From Zea mays (Eukaryota > Streptophyta > Magnoliopsida > Poales > Poaceae): a stretch of DNA of 64,000 nt. This document shows, piece after piece, positions 22,441 through 31,858 of this stretch. The position numbers were made by a program, and so were the translations under genes. The notes under the pieces are model-generated. The model worked only from the letters and a program-made list of their open reading frames with translations, searched no databases and had not been told where the DNA came from. The DNA lies in NCBI RefSeq assembly GCF_902167145.1, contig NC_050096.1, forward strand, positions 85,556,683 to 85,620,682, read 5' to 3'. How positions within the stretch are numbered: position 1 is the stretch's first letter; each line of letters starts with the position of its first letter.

Positions 22441-23690
22441 TGAGAGCACCTAGAGGGGGGTGAATAGGTGATCCTGTAATACTTCAAAATCTTAAGCCAC
22501 AAAACTTGATTAATTGTTAGCACAGTAATTTGCCAAGTGGCTAGAGAAGGATCTCAACACAACATAATAACCAAGAGATATCAATCACAGAGATGGCACG
22601 GTGGTTATCCCGTGGTTCGGCCAAGACCAATGCTTGCCTACTTCACGTTGTGGCGTCCCAACGGACGAGGGTTGCAATCAACCCCTCTCAAGCGGTCCAA
22701 AGACCAACTTGAATACCACGGTGTTGCTTTGCTTTTCTTAGTCCCACTTGCGAGGAATCTCCACAACTTGGAGCCTCTCGCCCTTTCAAAAGATGTTCAC
22801 AAAGAATCACGGAGCAAGGGAGGGATCAGCAACTCACACACGACACAAAGATCACAGCGAATACGCACACACAAAACCAAGACTTGAGCTCAAGTGACTA
22901 GCACACTAGAACGGAGCTCAAATCACTAGAATGTCGAACAAGTGCGCAAGAATGTAGTGTGAGTGATCAACAATGCTCAAGGGATGCTTGGTGTTCTCGT
23001 CCATGCGCCTAGGGGTCCCTTTTATAGCCCCAAGGTAGCTAGGAGCCGTTGAGCACAAATCTGGAAAGCCATTCTTACCTTCTGTCATCGGGTGCACCGG
23101 ACAGTCCGGTGCACACCGGACACTGTCCGGTGCCCGATTTCCTTCCTAAAATGGCGCGGCCGACCGTTGCAGATCTGGGAGCCGTTGGCGCACCGGACAT
23201 GTCCGGTGCACACCGGACAGTCCGGTGCCCCCTCCGCCCGGCTACGTGTCGCGCGCAGATTCCGCGGCCGACCGTTGGCCCGGCCGACCGTTGGCTCACC
23301 GGACAGTCCGGTGCACACCGGACAGTCCGGTGAATTTTAGCCGTACGCCGTCGGCGAATTCCCGAGAGCGGCCACTTCACGCCGAGTCAGCCTGGCGCAC
23401 CGGACACTGTCCGGTGCACCACCGGACAGTCCGGTGTGCCAGACTGAGCTGAGTCTTGGCTGTACACAGCCAAGCCTTTTTTCACCTCTTTTCTTTTCTT
23501 CTTCTTTCTGTTTCTAACACTTAGACAAGTATATTAGTACACAAAACCAATGTACTAAGGCTTAGAAACATACCTTTACTCTTGATTTGCACTTTGTCCA
23601 TCCATGAGCATAAATTCACATTTAAGCACTTGTGTTGGCACTCAATCACCAAAATACTTAGAAATGGCCCAAGGGCACATTTCCCTTTCA
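22441..23690 (-). repeat. 5' LTR of Opie-A
   Basis: 1250 bp. Compared with the 3' LTR it carries a 16-bp tandem duplication (CGGCCGACCGTTGGCC type) near 23264-23295 and about 17 substitutions. The palindrome block is at 23090-23430. Confidence 0.94.
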
Positions 23691-23786
23691 CTTTGTCCTC
23701 GGGGGACGTACCTTGATGGTGTTTTAGGGGTTAAGCATTTTTATGGTGTAATCTGGGTACCCCAAATTACTATACCTGATAGATGC

Positions 23787-24691
23787 TGACATGGATTCCT
23801 TAGAGAGAGCTGATTATGCACCATTGCAGCTGGCCTGAGCACAAGTGGGAAGGATGAAGACAATATATGCACAACCGGACCGGTCAACCGTATAACACAT
23901 CTATGAGTACTAACTAACTATTAGGAATGAGGTGGTGATGGATCAACTCATTCCATTTCACGAACCAAACAAAAAAGTGAGGAGTGAGAAGATGATGGAC
24001 TAGCTCATTCCTCAAACCAAACATGTCCACTCTAATAAAGGAATCAACATAGGCTTCTTTTCTTTTCCAAGAAAATGGATCGACTAAGGATGCACCCATA
24101 ACCATTGATACTTGTCTCAGAATTTTTTGACCTCTTGAGTCCCTCTTGCCACCTCTATGAGTGCCATGACAAGTGGTGCCGGATTCAGTTGCATCGAGTC
24201 CCGGATGCAGATGATTGGAGGCGATATTCGGTGGGCCCAAATTCAGGAGAGCTAGGTGCGACTTTGTCGCCTATCGGAGAGCGGCAGAAACAACATGGTC
24301 GGGGACTGCTCGATGCTCTGACATCGGTGAGGAGAGCAGGGGAGTGAGAGGAAAGAAGGGAGTCGACGGTGGAGTGAATCCTAGAGTATATTAGCCTACG
24401 GCTTTAATCCACTAGCTTCTGTTTTTTCTACAATACTTTGTCTCTATGGATTGAAGCTGCAGTAGTCCTAACGACTTTAATCCAACCATAGCGAACAACC
24501 CCTATATCTTTTAGATGATGTAGGAGGCAGAGTTGTTGCTCTTGCTCTCATCGCGGTGTCGGTGGTGCAAGACGCAGGGGGTGGGCAGGCAGGGCTCGGG
24601 GGTATGTTGTGAGGATGTGGTTGACACAAGACGACTGCATCATGATGGGGGCAACACTCACATTGTTGGCGGTGCGAGACACGGCGAGCGA
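23787..24691. other. Intergenic stretch, no gene seen
   Basis: Contains an inverted-repeat-like patch at about 23930-24040 (GGAATGAG..GGATCAACTCATTCC and GGACTAGCTCATTCCTCAAACC) that may be a worn hAT-type MITE. A second patch at about 24390-24515 ends CCAACCATAGCGAACAACCCC and resembles a MITE end. Neither has a verifiable target duplication. Open frames here show no domain. Confidence 0.5.
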
Positions 24692-25617
24692 TGAAAGGGA
24701 AATAGGGTTAACTACTTCCTATAATTAATTTTGGTGGTTGACGACCAACACAAACACATGGACTAATTAGTTTGTCAAGAATTCATGAATTACAGGTGCA
24801 TAAGGTTCAACACAAACCAAGAAAAAAAATCAAGTTAGGGACACAATTTAATTGGAGCAAAAGACCTTGAGTGTGCTTAAAGATGGCGCACCAGACAGTG
24901 TCCGGTGCACCAGGACCGTACAACTGCGAACCAGCCACTCTCGGGAATTCCAGAGCGCGCTCCGCTATAATTCACCGGACTATTCGGTGTGCCATCGGAC
25001 TGTCCGGTGAGCCAGCGGAGCAACGACTCTCTGCGCCAACGGTCGACTCTGCAAAAGCTATAGTGATCAATAGTACCGAGGCAGAAGTCAGAGCAGCAAA
25101 GTTAGAGGGCACCGGACTGTCCGGTGCAGCAAGACGACAAAGGCTACAACGATTGACAAGCTCCGAACCCTAGCGGTTGTGCTGACGTGGCGCGCACCGG
25201 ACAGTGCATAGTGGCTGTCCGGTGGCGCACCAGACTGTCCGTTGCGCCCATCGCCAACAGCCTAGGCCAACGGCAACAAGGTGGTTGGGGGCTATAAATA
25301 CCCCAACCACCACAAACTTTGGCATCCAAGTGTTCTGAATATCACATTCAATACAAGATCAAAAGACTCCACTCCAAGACACATTCAATAGATCAAATCC
25401 TCTCCAAGCCACTAAATCAACTCAATTCCATTAGGGACTTGAGAGAGGGTGTTTTGTGTTCTTTTGTTGCTCTTGTCGCTTGGATTGGCCTTTTTTCTTT
25501 TCCCTTCTATTTCTCAAGTGACTTGTAATCGAAGCAACAGACACCTAAGTGTGTGGTGGTCCTTGTGGGGTCTAAGTGACCCGAGAGATTAAGGAAAAGG
25601 CTCACTCAGTCACTCAG
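24692..25617 (+). repeat. LTR1 of the host Sirevirus, 3'-truncated
   Basis: Matches LTR2 from its TG start to about position 25605 (AAGGAAAAGGCTCAC) and then jumps into RNase H coding text (GACTATGGCTATAAATTGAG). About 340 bp of the LTR end, the primer site, gag and most of pol are missing at this junction. Confidence 0.85.
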
Positions 25618-25889
25618 ACTATGGCTATAAATTGAGCAAAGTCCCTCTCCTATGTGATAATGAGAGTGCAATCCGCATGGCGGAAAATCTCGTTGAACAT
25701 AACCGCACTAAGCACATAGACATCCGGTACCACTTTCTGAGAGATTACCAACAAAAGGGGGATATCGAAATTGCTTATGTTAGCACCCACAACCAATTAG
25801 TCGATATCCTTACCAAGCCACTAGATGAGAAAACCTTTAACAAGCTTAGGAATGAGCTAAATATACTTGATTCTCAGAATTTTGATTGA
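25618..25889 (+). pseudogene. RNase H C-terminal remnant of a Sirevirus pol
   Basis: Reads [35 protein letters not shown], and ends [10 protein letters not shown]...LNILDSQNFD with a stop. It covers only the last 85 or so residues of pol. It is open, but has no protease, integrase or reverse transcriptase in front of it. Confidence 0.9.
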
Positions 25890-26883
25890 AACATTGCACA
25901 CATAGCTCAAGTATATACCTTTGATCATATCTCTTTCATTTGATGTAAATGCATATTTCTTATTCTTCTTGTGCCAAGGCTACGACTAAAATGCTTTCAA
26001 GTGTATTTCCATACTTAGTGGTAGATTGAAAGGGAAATGGAGTCTTCGGCAAAGACAAGGCTTCCATTCCAAATCTGGCGATATCATGTACCCTTTGCCG
26101 TTGTTCCTCCACACTCTCAATTGGTATAATCCTTCACTCGTATTCATTTTACCATTTGTGAGAAAGTATTAGGCCCCATAAGGGGAGAAAATGCTAAGGG
26201 CTCTCAAGTTCTCCGTGTTTGGCACTTAATGCCAAAGGGGGAGAAAATATTAAGCCCAAAGAAAAAGGACCGCACCACCATTTCAAAAATTTTGAAATGA
26301 ATTTTTAATTGGTAAATTTCAATTGGTATATTTTTCAATCAGTATCTAATTTTCAATTGGTATGTAAAGAGAATTTCTCAGTTGGTATCTTCAAAACTTC
26401 ACATTGAGTATGACAAGAATTTCAATTAGTATATTTTAAATTGGTATCTAACTTTCAACTCATATGTGAGAGAAAATTTTCAATTGGTATCTACTTCAAA
26501 AACCCTCTTGAAATCTAAGAGGAGAATTTCATTCAGGGGGAGCTTTTACTTAATCAAAGGAAAAACATTTGAAACAGGGGGAGGAATTTCAAATCCTAAA
26601 AATGCTTCTTGCAATCATATTCCTATACCTTTGACTATTTGCAAAAGTTTTTGAATATATTTCCAAAAGATTTACAAAAACAAAACCTATGGTGCAAATG
26701 TGGTCCAAAATATCAAATAAAAGAAAGCCAAACCATTCACTCTTATTCATATGTTGAAAAGCTTTTATTGGTGAAATTCTAAGTAACCTATGCACAACCT
26801 TCTCAATTGCAAACTAGTTACATTTCTGCACTTCATATTTTGCTTTGGTTTGTGTTGGCATCAATCACCAAAAAGGGGGAGAT
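25890..26883 (+). other. 3' untranslated region and polypurine tract of the host Sirevirus
   Basis: No coding sequence. Several G-rich tract-like motifs occur (for example AAGGGGGAGAAAA near 26236 and CAGGGGGAGC near 26535). The final AAAAAGGGGGAGAT at about 26870-26883 abuts LTR2. Confidence 0.85.
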
Positions 26884-28103
26884 TGAAAGGGAAATAGGGT
26901 TAACCATTTCCTATAATTAATTTTGGTGGTTGACGACCAACACAAACACATGGACTAACTAGTTTGTCAATAATTCATGTATTACAGGTGCATAAGGTTC
27001 AACACAAACCAAGAAAAAAATCAAGTTAGGGACACAATTTAATTGGAGCAAAAGACCTTGAGTGTGCTGAAAGATGGCGCACCAGACTGTTTGGTGTGCC
27101 ACTAGACAGTGTCCGGTTCACCAGGACCGTACAACTGCAAACCAGCCACTCTCGGGAATTCCAGAGCGCGCTCCGCTATAATTCACTGGACTGTCCGGTG
27201 AGCCAGTGGAGCAACGACGCTCTGCGCCAACGGTCGACTCTGCAAAAGCTACAGTGATTAACAGTACCGCGACAGAAGTCAGAGCAGCAAAGTCAGAGGG
27301 CACCGAACTGTCCAGTGCAGCAAGACGGCAAAGGCTCCAACGGTCGACAAGTTCTGAACCCTAACGGTTGCGCTGACGTGGCGCACACCGGACAGTGCAT
27401 AGTGGCTGTCTGGTGCGCCCATCGCCAGCAGCCTTGGCCAACGACTACAAGGTGGTTGGGGGCTATAAATACCCCCAACCACCACAACCTTTGGCATCCA
27501 AGTGTTCTGAACATCACATTCAATACAAGAGCAAAAGACTGCACTCCAAGACACATTCAATAGATCAAATCAACTCAATTCCATTAGAGACTTGAGAGAG
27601 GGTGTTTTGTGTTCTTTTGTTGCTCTTGTCGCTTGGATTGGCCTTTTTCTTTTCCCTTCTATTTCTCAAGTGACTTGTAATTGAAGCAAGAGACACCTAA
27701 GTGTGTGGTGGTCCTTGCGGGGTCTAAGTGACCCGAGAGATTAAGGAAAAGGCTCACACGGTCTAAGTGACCGTTTGAGAGAGGGAAAGGGTTGAAATAG
27801 ATCCGGTCTTTGTGACCTCCTCAACGGGGACTAGGTTCTTTGGAACCGAACCTCGGTAAAACAAATCATCATGTTCACTCGCCTTGATTGTTGTTTGAAT
27901 TATTTTCCCCTCTCTAATGTTTCCTTGCTAGTGTGAATTTGAGTTGGCTCCCATACGTTATCCACAATCCTTGAGCAACTCCTAGCAAGAGAGATATTCT
28001 TTTGGACTTGAATTTAATTCTAACGCTAACCCTGACTTGTAGTGTGTGTTTAAAGTTATAAATTTTAGGTTTCGCCTATTCACCCCCCTCTAGGCGACTT
28101 TCA
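26884..28103 (+). repeat. LTR2 of the host Sirevirus, full length
   Basis: 1220 bp, from TGAAAGGGAAATAGGG to GGCGACTTTCA. A TATA box (CTATAAATACCCC) lies at about 27462-27474. CCGGAC-type palindromes are fewer and more decayed than in Opie and Ji. The initiator-tRNA-Met primer site TGGTATCAGAGCC follows at 28106-28118, so here the LTR acts as a 5' LTR. Confidence 0.9.
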
Positions 28104-28152
28104 ATTGGTATCAGAGCCAGTGCTTCATTAAGAGTCTAACCAACTCGAAGTG

Positions 28153-30541
28153 ATGTCTGGAGGTCACGCCAAGAGGGAGATCATGACTGGTGAAAAGGCC
28201 GCAAGCTCGGGGAGGACTCTCTCAAGGGAGTCCGGCAACAAACACAAGGAGGAATCCTCTTCCTCCATCAAGTCGCATCGGAGAGGTGACAAGAAGAAGA
28301 AGATGAAGAATGTGGTCTTCTACGAGACCGACTCTTCGTCACCCTCCACATCAAGCTCTGAATCATCCACTACTTTTAAGTGCCATGAGCGCAAGAAGTA
28401 TAGTAAGATGCTCCTACGTTATCCTCGTATTTCAAAGCGCGCTCCATTACTTTCCGTACCCCTAGGCAAACCAACATATTTTGATGGTGAAGATTATTGT
28501 ATGTGGAGTGATAAAATGAGGCACCATCTAACCTCACTCCACAAAAGTATTTGGGATATTGTTGAGTTTAGAGTGCAGGCACCAAAGGTGGGGGACAAAG
28601 ACTATGACTCGGATGAGGCCGCCCAAATTAGGCACTTTAACTCCCAAGCCACGTCTATACTCCTCGCCTCCTTGTGTCGAGAGGAGTATAATAAGGTGCA
28701 AGGGTTAAAGAGTGCCAAAGAAATTTGGGACGTCCTCAAAACCGCGCACGAAGGGGACGAGGTGACCAAGACCACCAAGCGGGAGATGATCGAGGGCGAG
28801 CTCGGTCGATTCGTCCTCAACAAAGGAGAAGAGTCGCAAGCGATGTACAATCGGCTCAAGACCATGGTGAACCAAGTGCGCAACCTCGGGAGCACCAAAT
28901 GGGATGACCATGAAATGGTCAAGGTTATTATTAGATCCCTGATTTTTCGTAATCATACTCAAGTACAATTAATACGTGGGGATCCTAGATATAAACTAAT
29001 GTCTCCCGAGGAGGTTATTGGAAAGTTTGTGAGCTTTGAACTAATGATCAAATACTCCAAACACATTGTCAACTTGGAGCAAGGCGCCACCTCCACACCC
29101 GAGGTGCAACCCGTTGCATTCAAAGCAACGGAAGAAAAGAAGGAGGAGTCTACACCAAGTAGGCTTCCAATCGATGCCTCCAAGCTCGACAATGACTAGA
29201 TGGCGCTCATCATCAAGAGCTTCCGCCAAATCCTCAAACAAAGGAGGGGGAAAGACTACAAGTCCCGCTCTAAGAGGGTGTGTTACCGTTGTGGTAAGTC
29301 CGGTCATTTCATAGCTAGATGTCCAATTTCTAGTGAAAGTGATAGGGATGAAGACAAGAAGGGGAAGAAGAAGGAGAAGAAGAGATACTACAAAAGGAAG
29401 GGCGGCGATGCGCACATATGTTGGGAATAGGACTCTGACGAGAGCTCCGCCGACTCCTCCTCCGATGAGGACGCCGCCAACATCGCCGTCAATAAAGGCC
29501 TCCTCTTCCCCAACGTCGGCCTTGTTCTTTTTGCCAACCTTAACATGGAACAAAAGAAAAAATTAAATGAATTAATAGAAACCATTAATGAGAAGGATGA
29601 TCTCTTGGAAAGCCAAGAGGACTTCCTCGTTAAAGAGAACAAAAAAATTGTTAAATTAAAAAATGCTTATGCTCAGGAAATAGAAAAATGTGAAAACTTA
29701 TCTAAGGAGCTTAGCATGTCATGATTCAATTTCAAGTCTTAGAACTGAGAATGCTAGTTTAGTTTCTAAGATTGAAAAGTTAAATATTTGCAATTATTCA
29801 ATTTCCTGTCTTAGAGATGAGAATATTAGATTAAATGCTAAGATAGAAGAATTAAATGCCTGCAAACCATCTACATCTACTATTGATCATGTTACTATTT
29901 GTACTAGATGTAGAGATGTTAATATTGAAGCTATGGATGATCACCTTGCCATGATTAAACAACAAAATGATCACATAGCTAAATTAACTGCTAAAATTGC
30001 CGAGCATGAGTTAGAAAATGAAAAAATTAAATTTGCTAGAAGCATGCTCTATAATGGGAGACGCCCTGGCATTAAGGATGGCATTGGGTTCCAACAAGGG
30101 AACCAATCCAATGTCAAGCTTAATGCCCCTAAGAAATTACCTAATTTTGTTAAGGGTAAGGCTCCCATGGTTCAGGATAGTGAGGGTTACATTTTATATC
30201 CTGCAAACTATCCCGAAGACAAAATTAGGAAGATTCATGCTAGAAAACCTCACAATGTTTCTCATCATGCATTTATGTACAAAAATGAGGCTTCTAGCTC
30301 TAGGCATTCCACTCATATTAAAATGCCTAAAAAGAAAATTCCTACAGCATCAAATGATCATAACATTTCATTTAAAACTTTTGATGCATCTTATGTTCTA
30401 ACTAACAAATCAGGCAAAATAGTTGCCAAATATGTTGAGGGCAAACACAAGAGTCCCAAGACTTGTGTTTGGGTACCCAAGGTGCTTGTTTCTAACGTCA
30501 AAGGACCCAAGACTGTTTGGGTACCTAAGAACAAGGCCTAA
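28153..30541 (+). pseudogene. Sirevirus gag of the host element, broken
   Basis: Begins MSGGHAKREIMTGEK and follows Ji Gag through the capsid region. Stops interrupt it at 29197-29199, just before the zinc knuckle, and at 29428-29430. The knuckle CYRCGKSGHFIARC lies at about 29280-29325. Relative to the Ji copy there is an internal deletion near 29518, and a frameshift near 29715. The tail resumes open from 29720 to 30541 with the CTRCRDVNIEA motif and the two WVPK repeats. It cannot make a complete Gag. Confidence 0.9.
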
Positions 30542-30553
30542 ATTATTTTGTAG

Positions 30554-31129
30554 GTTTATGCATCCGGTGGATCAAGTTGGATAATCGATAGCGGGTGCAC
30601 AAACCACATGACAGGGGAGAAAAGGATGTTCTCCTATGAGAAAAATGAAGATCCCCAAAGAGCTATTACATTCGGGGATGGAAATCAAGGTTTGGTCAAA
30701 GGTTTGGGTAAAATAGCTATATCTCCTGACCATTCTGTTTTCCAATGTTTTTCTTGTAGATTCTTTAGATTACAATTTGCTTTCTGTTTCTCAATTATGC
30801 TAAATGGGCTACAACTGTCTTTTACTGATATAGGTGTTACTGTCTTTAGAAGAAGTGATGATTCAGTAGCATTTAAGGGAGTGCTAGATGGTCAGCTATA
30901 CTTAGTTGATTTTAATGATAATCAAGATGAACTAGACACTTGCTTAATTGCTAAGACTAACATGGGTTGGCTCTGGCATCGCCGACTTGCCCATGTTGGA
31001 ATGAAGAATCTTCATAAGCTTCTAAAGGGAGAGCACATTTTAGGACTAACAAATGTTCATTTTGAGAAAGACAGGATTTGTAGCGCATGCCAAGCAGGAA
31101 AGCAAGTTGGAGTTCATCATCCACACAAG
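30554..31129 (+). pseudogene. Host Sirevirus pol, protease and integrase start, interrupted
   Basis: Carries [16 protein letters not shown] (protease), then a scrambled, frame-shifted patch near 30740-30800. After that come [18 protein letters not shown] and [11 protein letters not shown] of the GAG-pre-integrase domain. It stops at the Tat insertion (TSD AATAT at 31130-31134) and continues at 61885. Confidence 0.9.
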
Positions 31130-31134
31130 AATAT

Positions 31135-31500
31135 TGTTGGTCCTTGTTCTCGGATACTTCGGCTTGACAGAAGGTGAAAAAGCGAAAGTGATGCGAGAGT
31201 GATTACCAGTCCACGTGAACAGTACGGGGGTACTGTTCATCTATTTATAGGCACGGGACAGCCCAGACAAAATTACATCCATGACCCTGATAAATAATTG
31301 TATTTACAGTACAGATCATCAGGGACTACACAGTCTTTTCCCCTTTAAGTCGGTATGGTCCTTTGTCTTTAGCACATCACCATGCTGAAGCTCCTTCAAT
31401 CGTAGCTTCGGCTTATATCTTCATGTTACACCTGCTTGTATTATCCTACCGAAGGTGTTTTTTCTTAGAGGACCCTCGGCGGAGAAGAAGGCCCCCAACA
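31135..31500 (-). repeat. 3' LTR of the Tat element
   Basis: 366 bp, TGTTGG...CCAACA. A minus-strand TATA box (TATAAATAG) is at about 31240-31250. The minus-strand polypurine-like GAAGGGGCTAC directly precedes it at 31501-31511. Confidence 0.92.
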
Positions 31501-31701
31501 GTAGCCCCTTCGCGGTGCTAGATCGTTTTTCATAACAAGCTCGATCCGCGAAAAACACGAAGGCTTCGGAATGCTGAAGGTCCAAAAAACACCTTCCCTG
31601 AGCTCATTGTCGAGAAACAATTATAATATTCCAGGCCCCGGATGGTCCACAGGTCAGCGAGTGCGAGCGGCCTGGCGGTTCACCTCCCCCCTGCGATACT
31701 A

Positions 31702-31709
31702 TATAAATA
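31702..31709 (+). promoter_or_regulatory. TATA box of the antisense accessory gene
   Basis: TATAAATA on the plus strand, about 150 bp upstream of the ATG at 31859. It faces the accessory gene, not the element's own transcript. The GC-rich DNA just before it (CACCTCCCCCCTGCG) contrasts with the leader. Confidence 0.65.
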
Positions 31710-31858
31710 GACAGATTGGTGAGGAGTTACCACAACATTCATTGCCATTGCACTATTGCGCTGTTAAAAAATTTAACCATAGCCGAAGCTTTCTGCATTG
31801 CACTCTCGAGCAAACGCTTCATCATTTAAGTTTAGCTTCATTAAAAAGTGAAATTGAA

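Larger units (their letters stand above)
14764..23690 (-). mobile_element. Complete Opie-like Sirevirus (Ty1/copia), copy A
   Basis: An 8927-bp element with LTRs at 14764-16001 and 22441-23690 and a perfect 5-bp target duplication CTTTG (14759-14763 and 23691-23695). On the minus strand the order is LTR, initiator-tRNA-Met primer site, gag, pol, long 3' untranslated region, polypurine tract, LTR. I count about 17 substitutions between the LTRs plus a 16-bp duplication in one, so it is fairly recent. Gag is uninterrupted and pol has one stop codon. Family assigned from the LTR start TGAAAGGGAAATGTGCCC and the Gag start MDPKGKG, from memory of maize Opie. Confidence 0.95.
13549..23781 (-). repeat. 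Gypsy solo LTR in two pieces, split by the Opie-A element
   Basis: The left piece is 13549-14763 and the right piece 23696-23781, together about 1.3 kb. On the plus strand it starts TGTCGGCATTTGGACCC and ends ...TATACCTGATA. The flanks are GATGC on both sides (13544-13548 and 23782-23786), and the match extends to nine bases, GATAGATGC. The terminal dinucleotide is TA, not CA, which could be a C-to-T change at a methylated site. It has GC-rich CTCGGGCGAGGCGGA text like the Huck-like LTR but is a different family. A minus-strand TATA box is at about 13848-13860 (CCTATTTATAACC on plus). No internal sequence or primer site adjoins it, hence solo. Confidence 0.8.

Noticed and set aside
22537..23452. 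Plus-strand open frames across the Opie LTR (also 14939-15763, 37444-38287, 54510-55362)
   Set aside because: They are reproduced in each LTR copy, lie opposite to the element's transcript, and translate palindromes into repetitive TVRCTPD-type text. Not genes.
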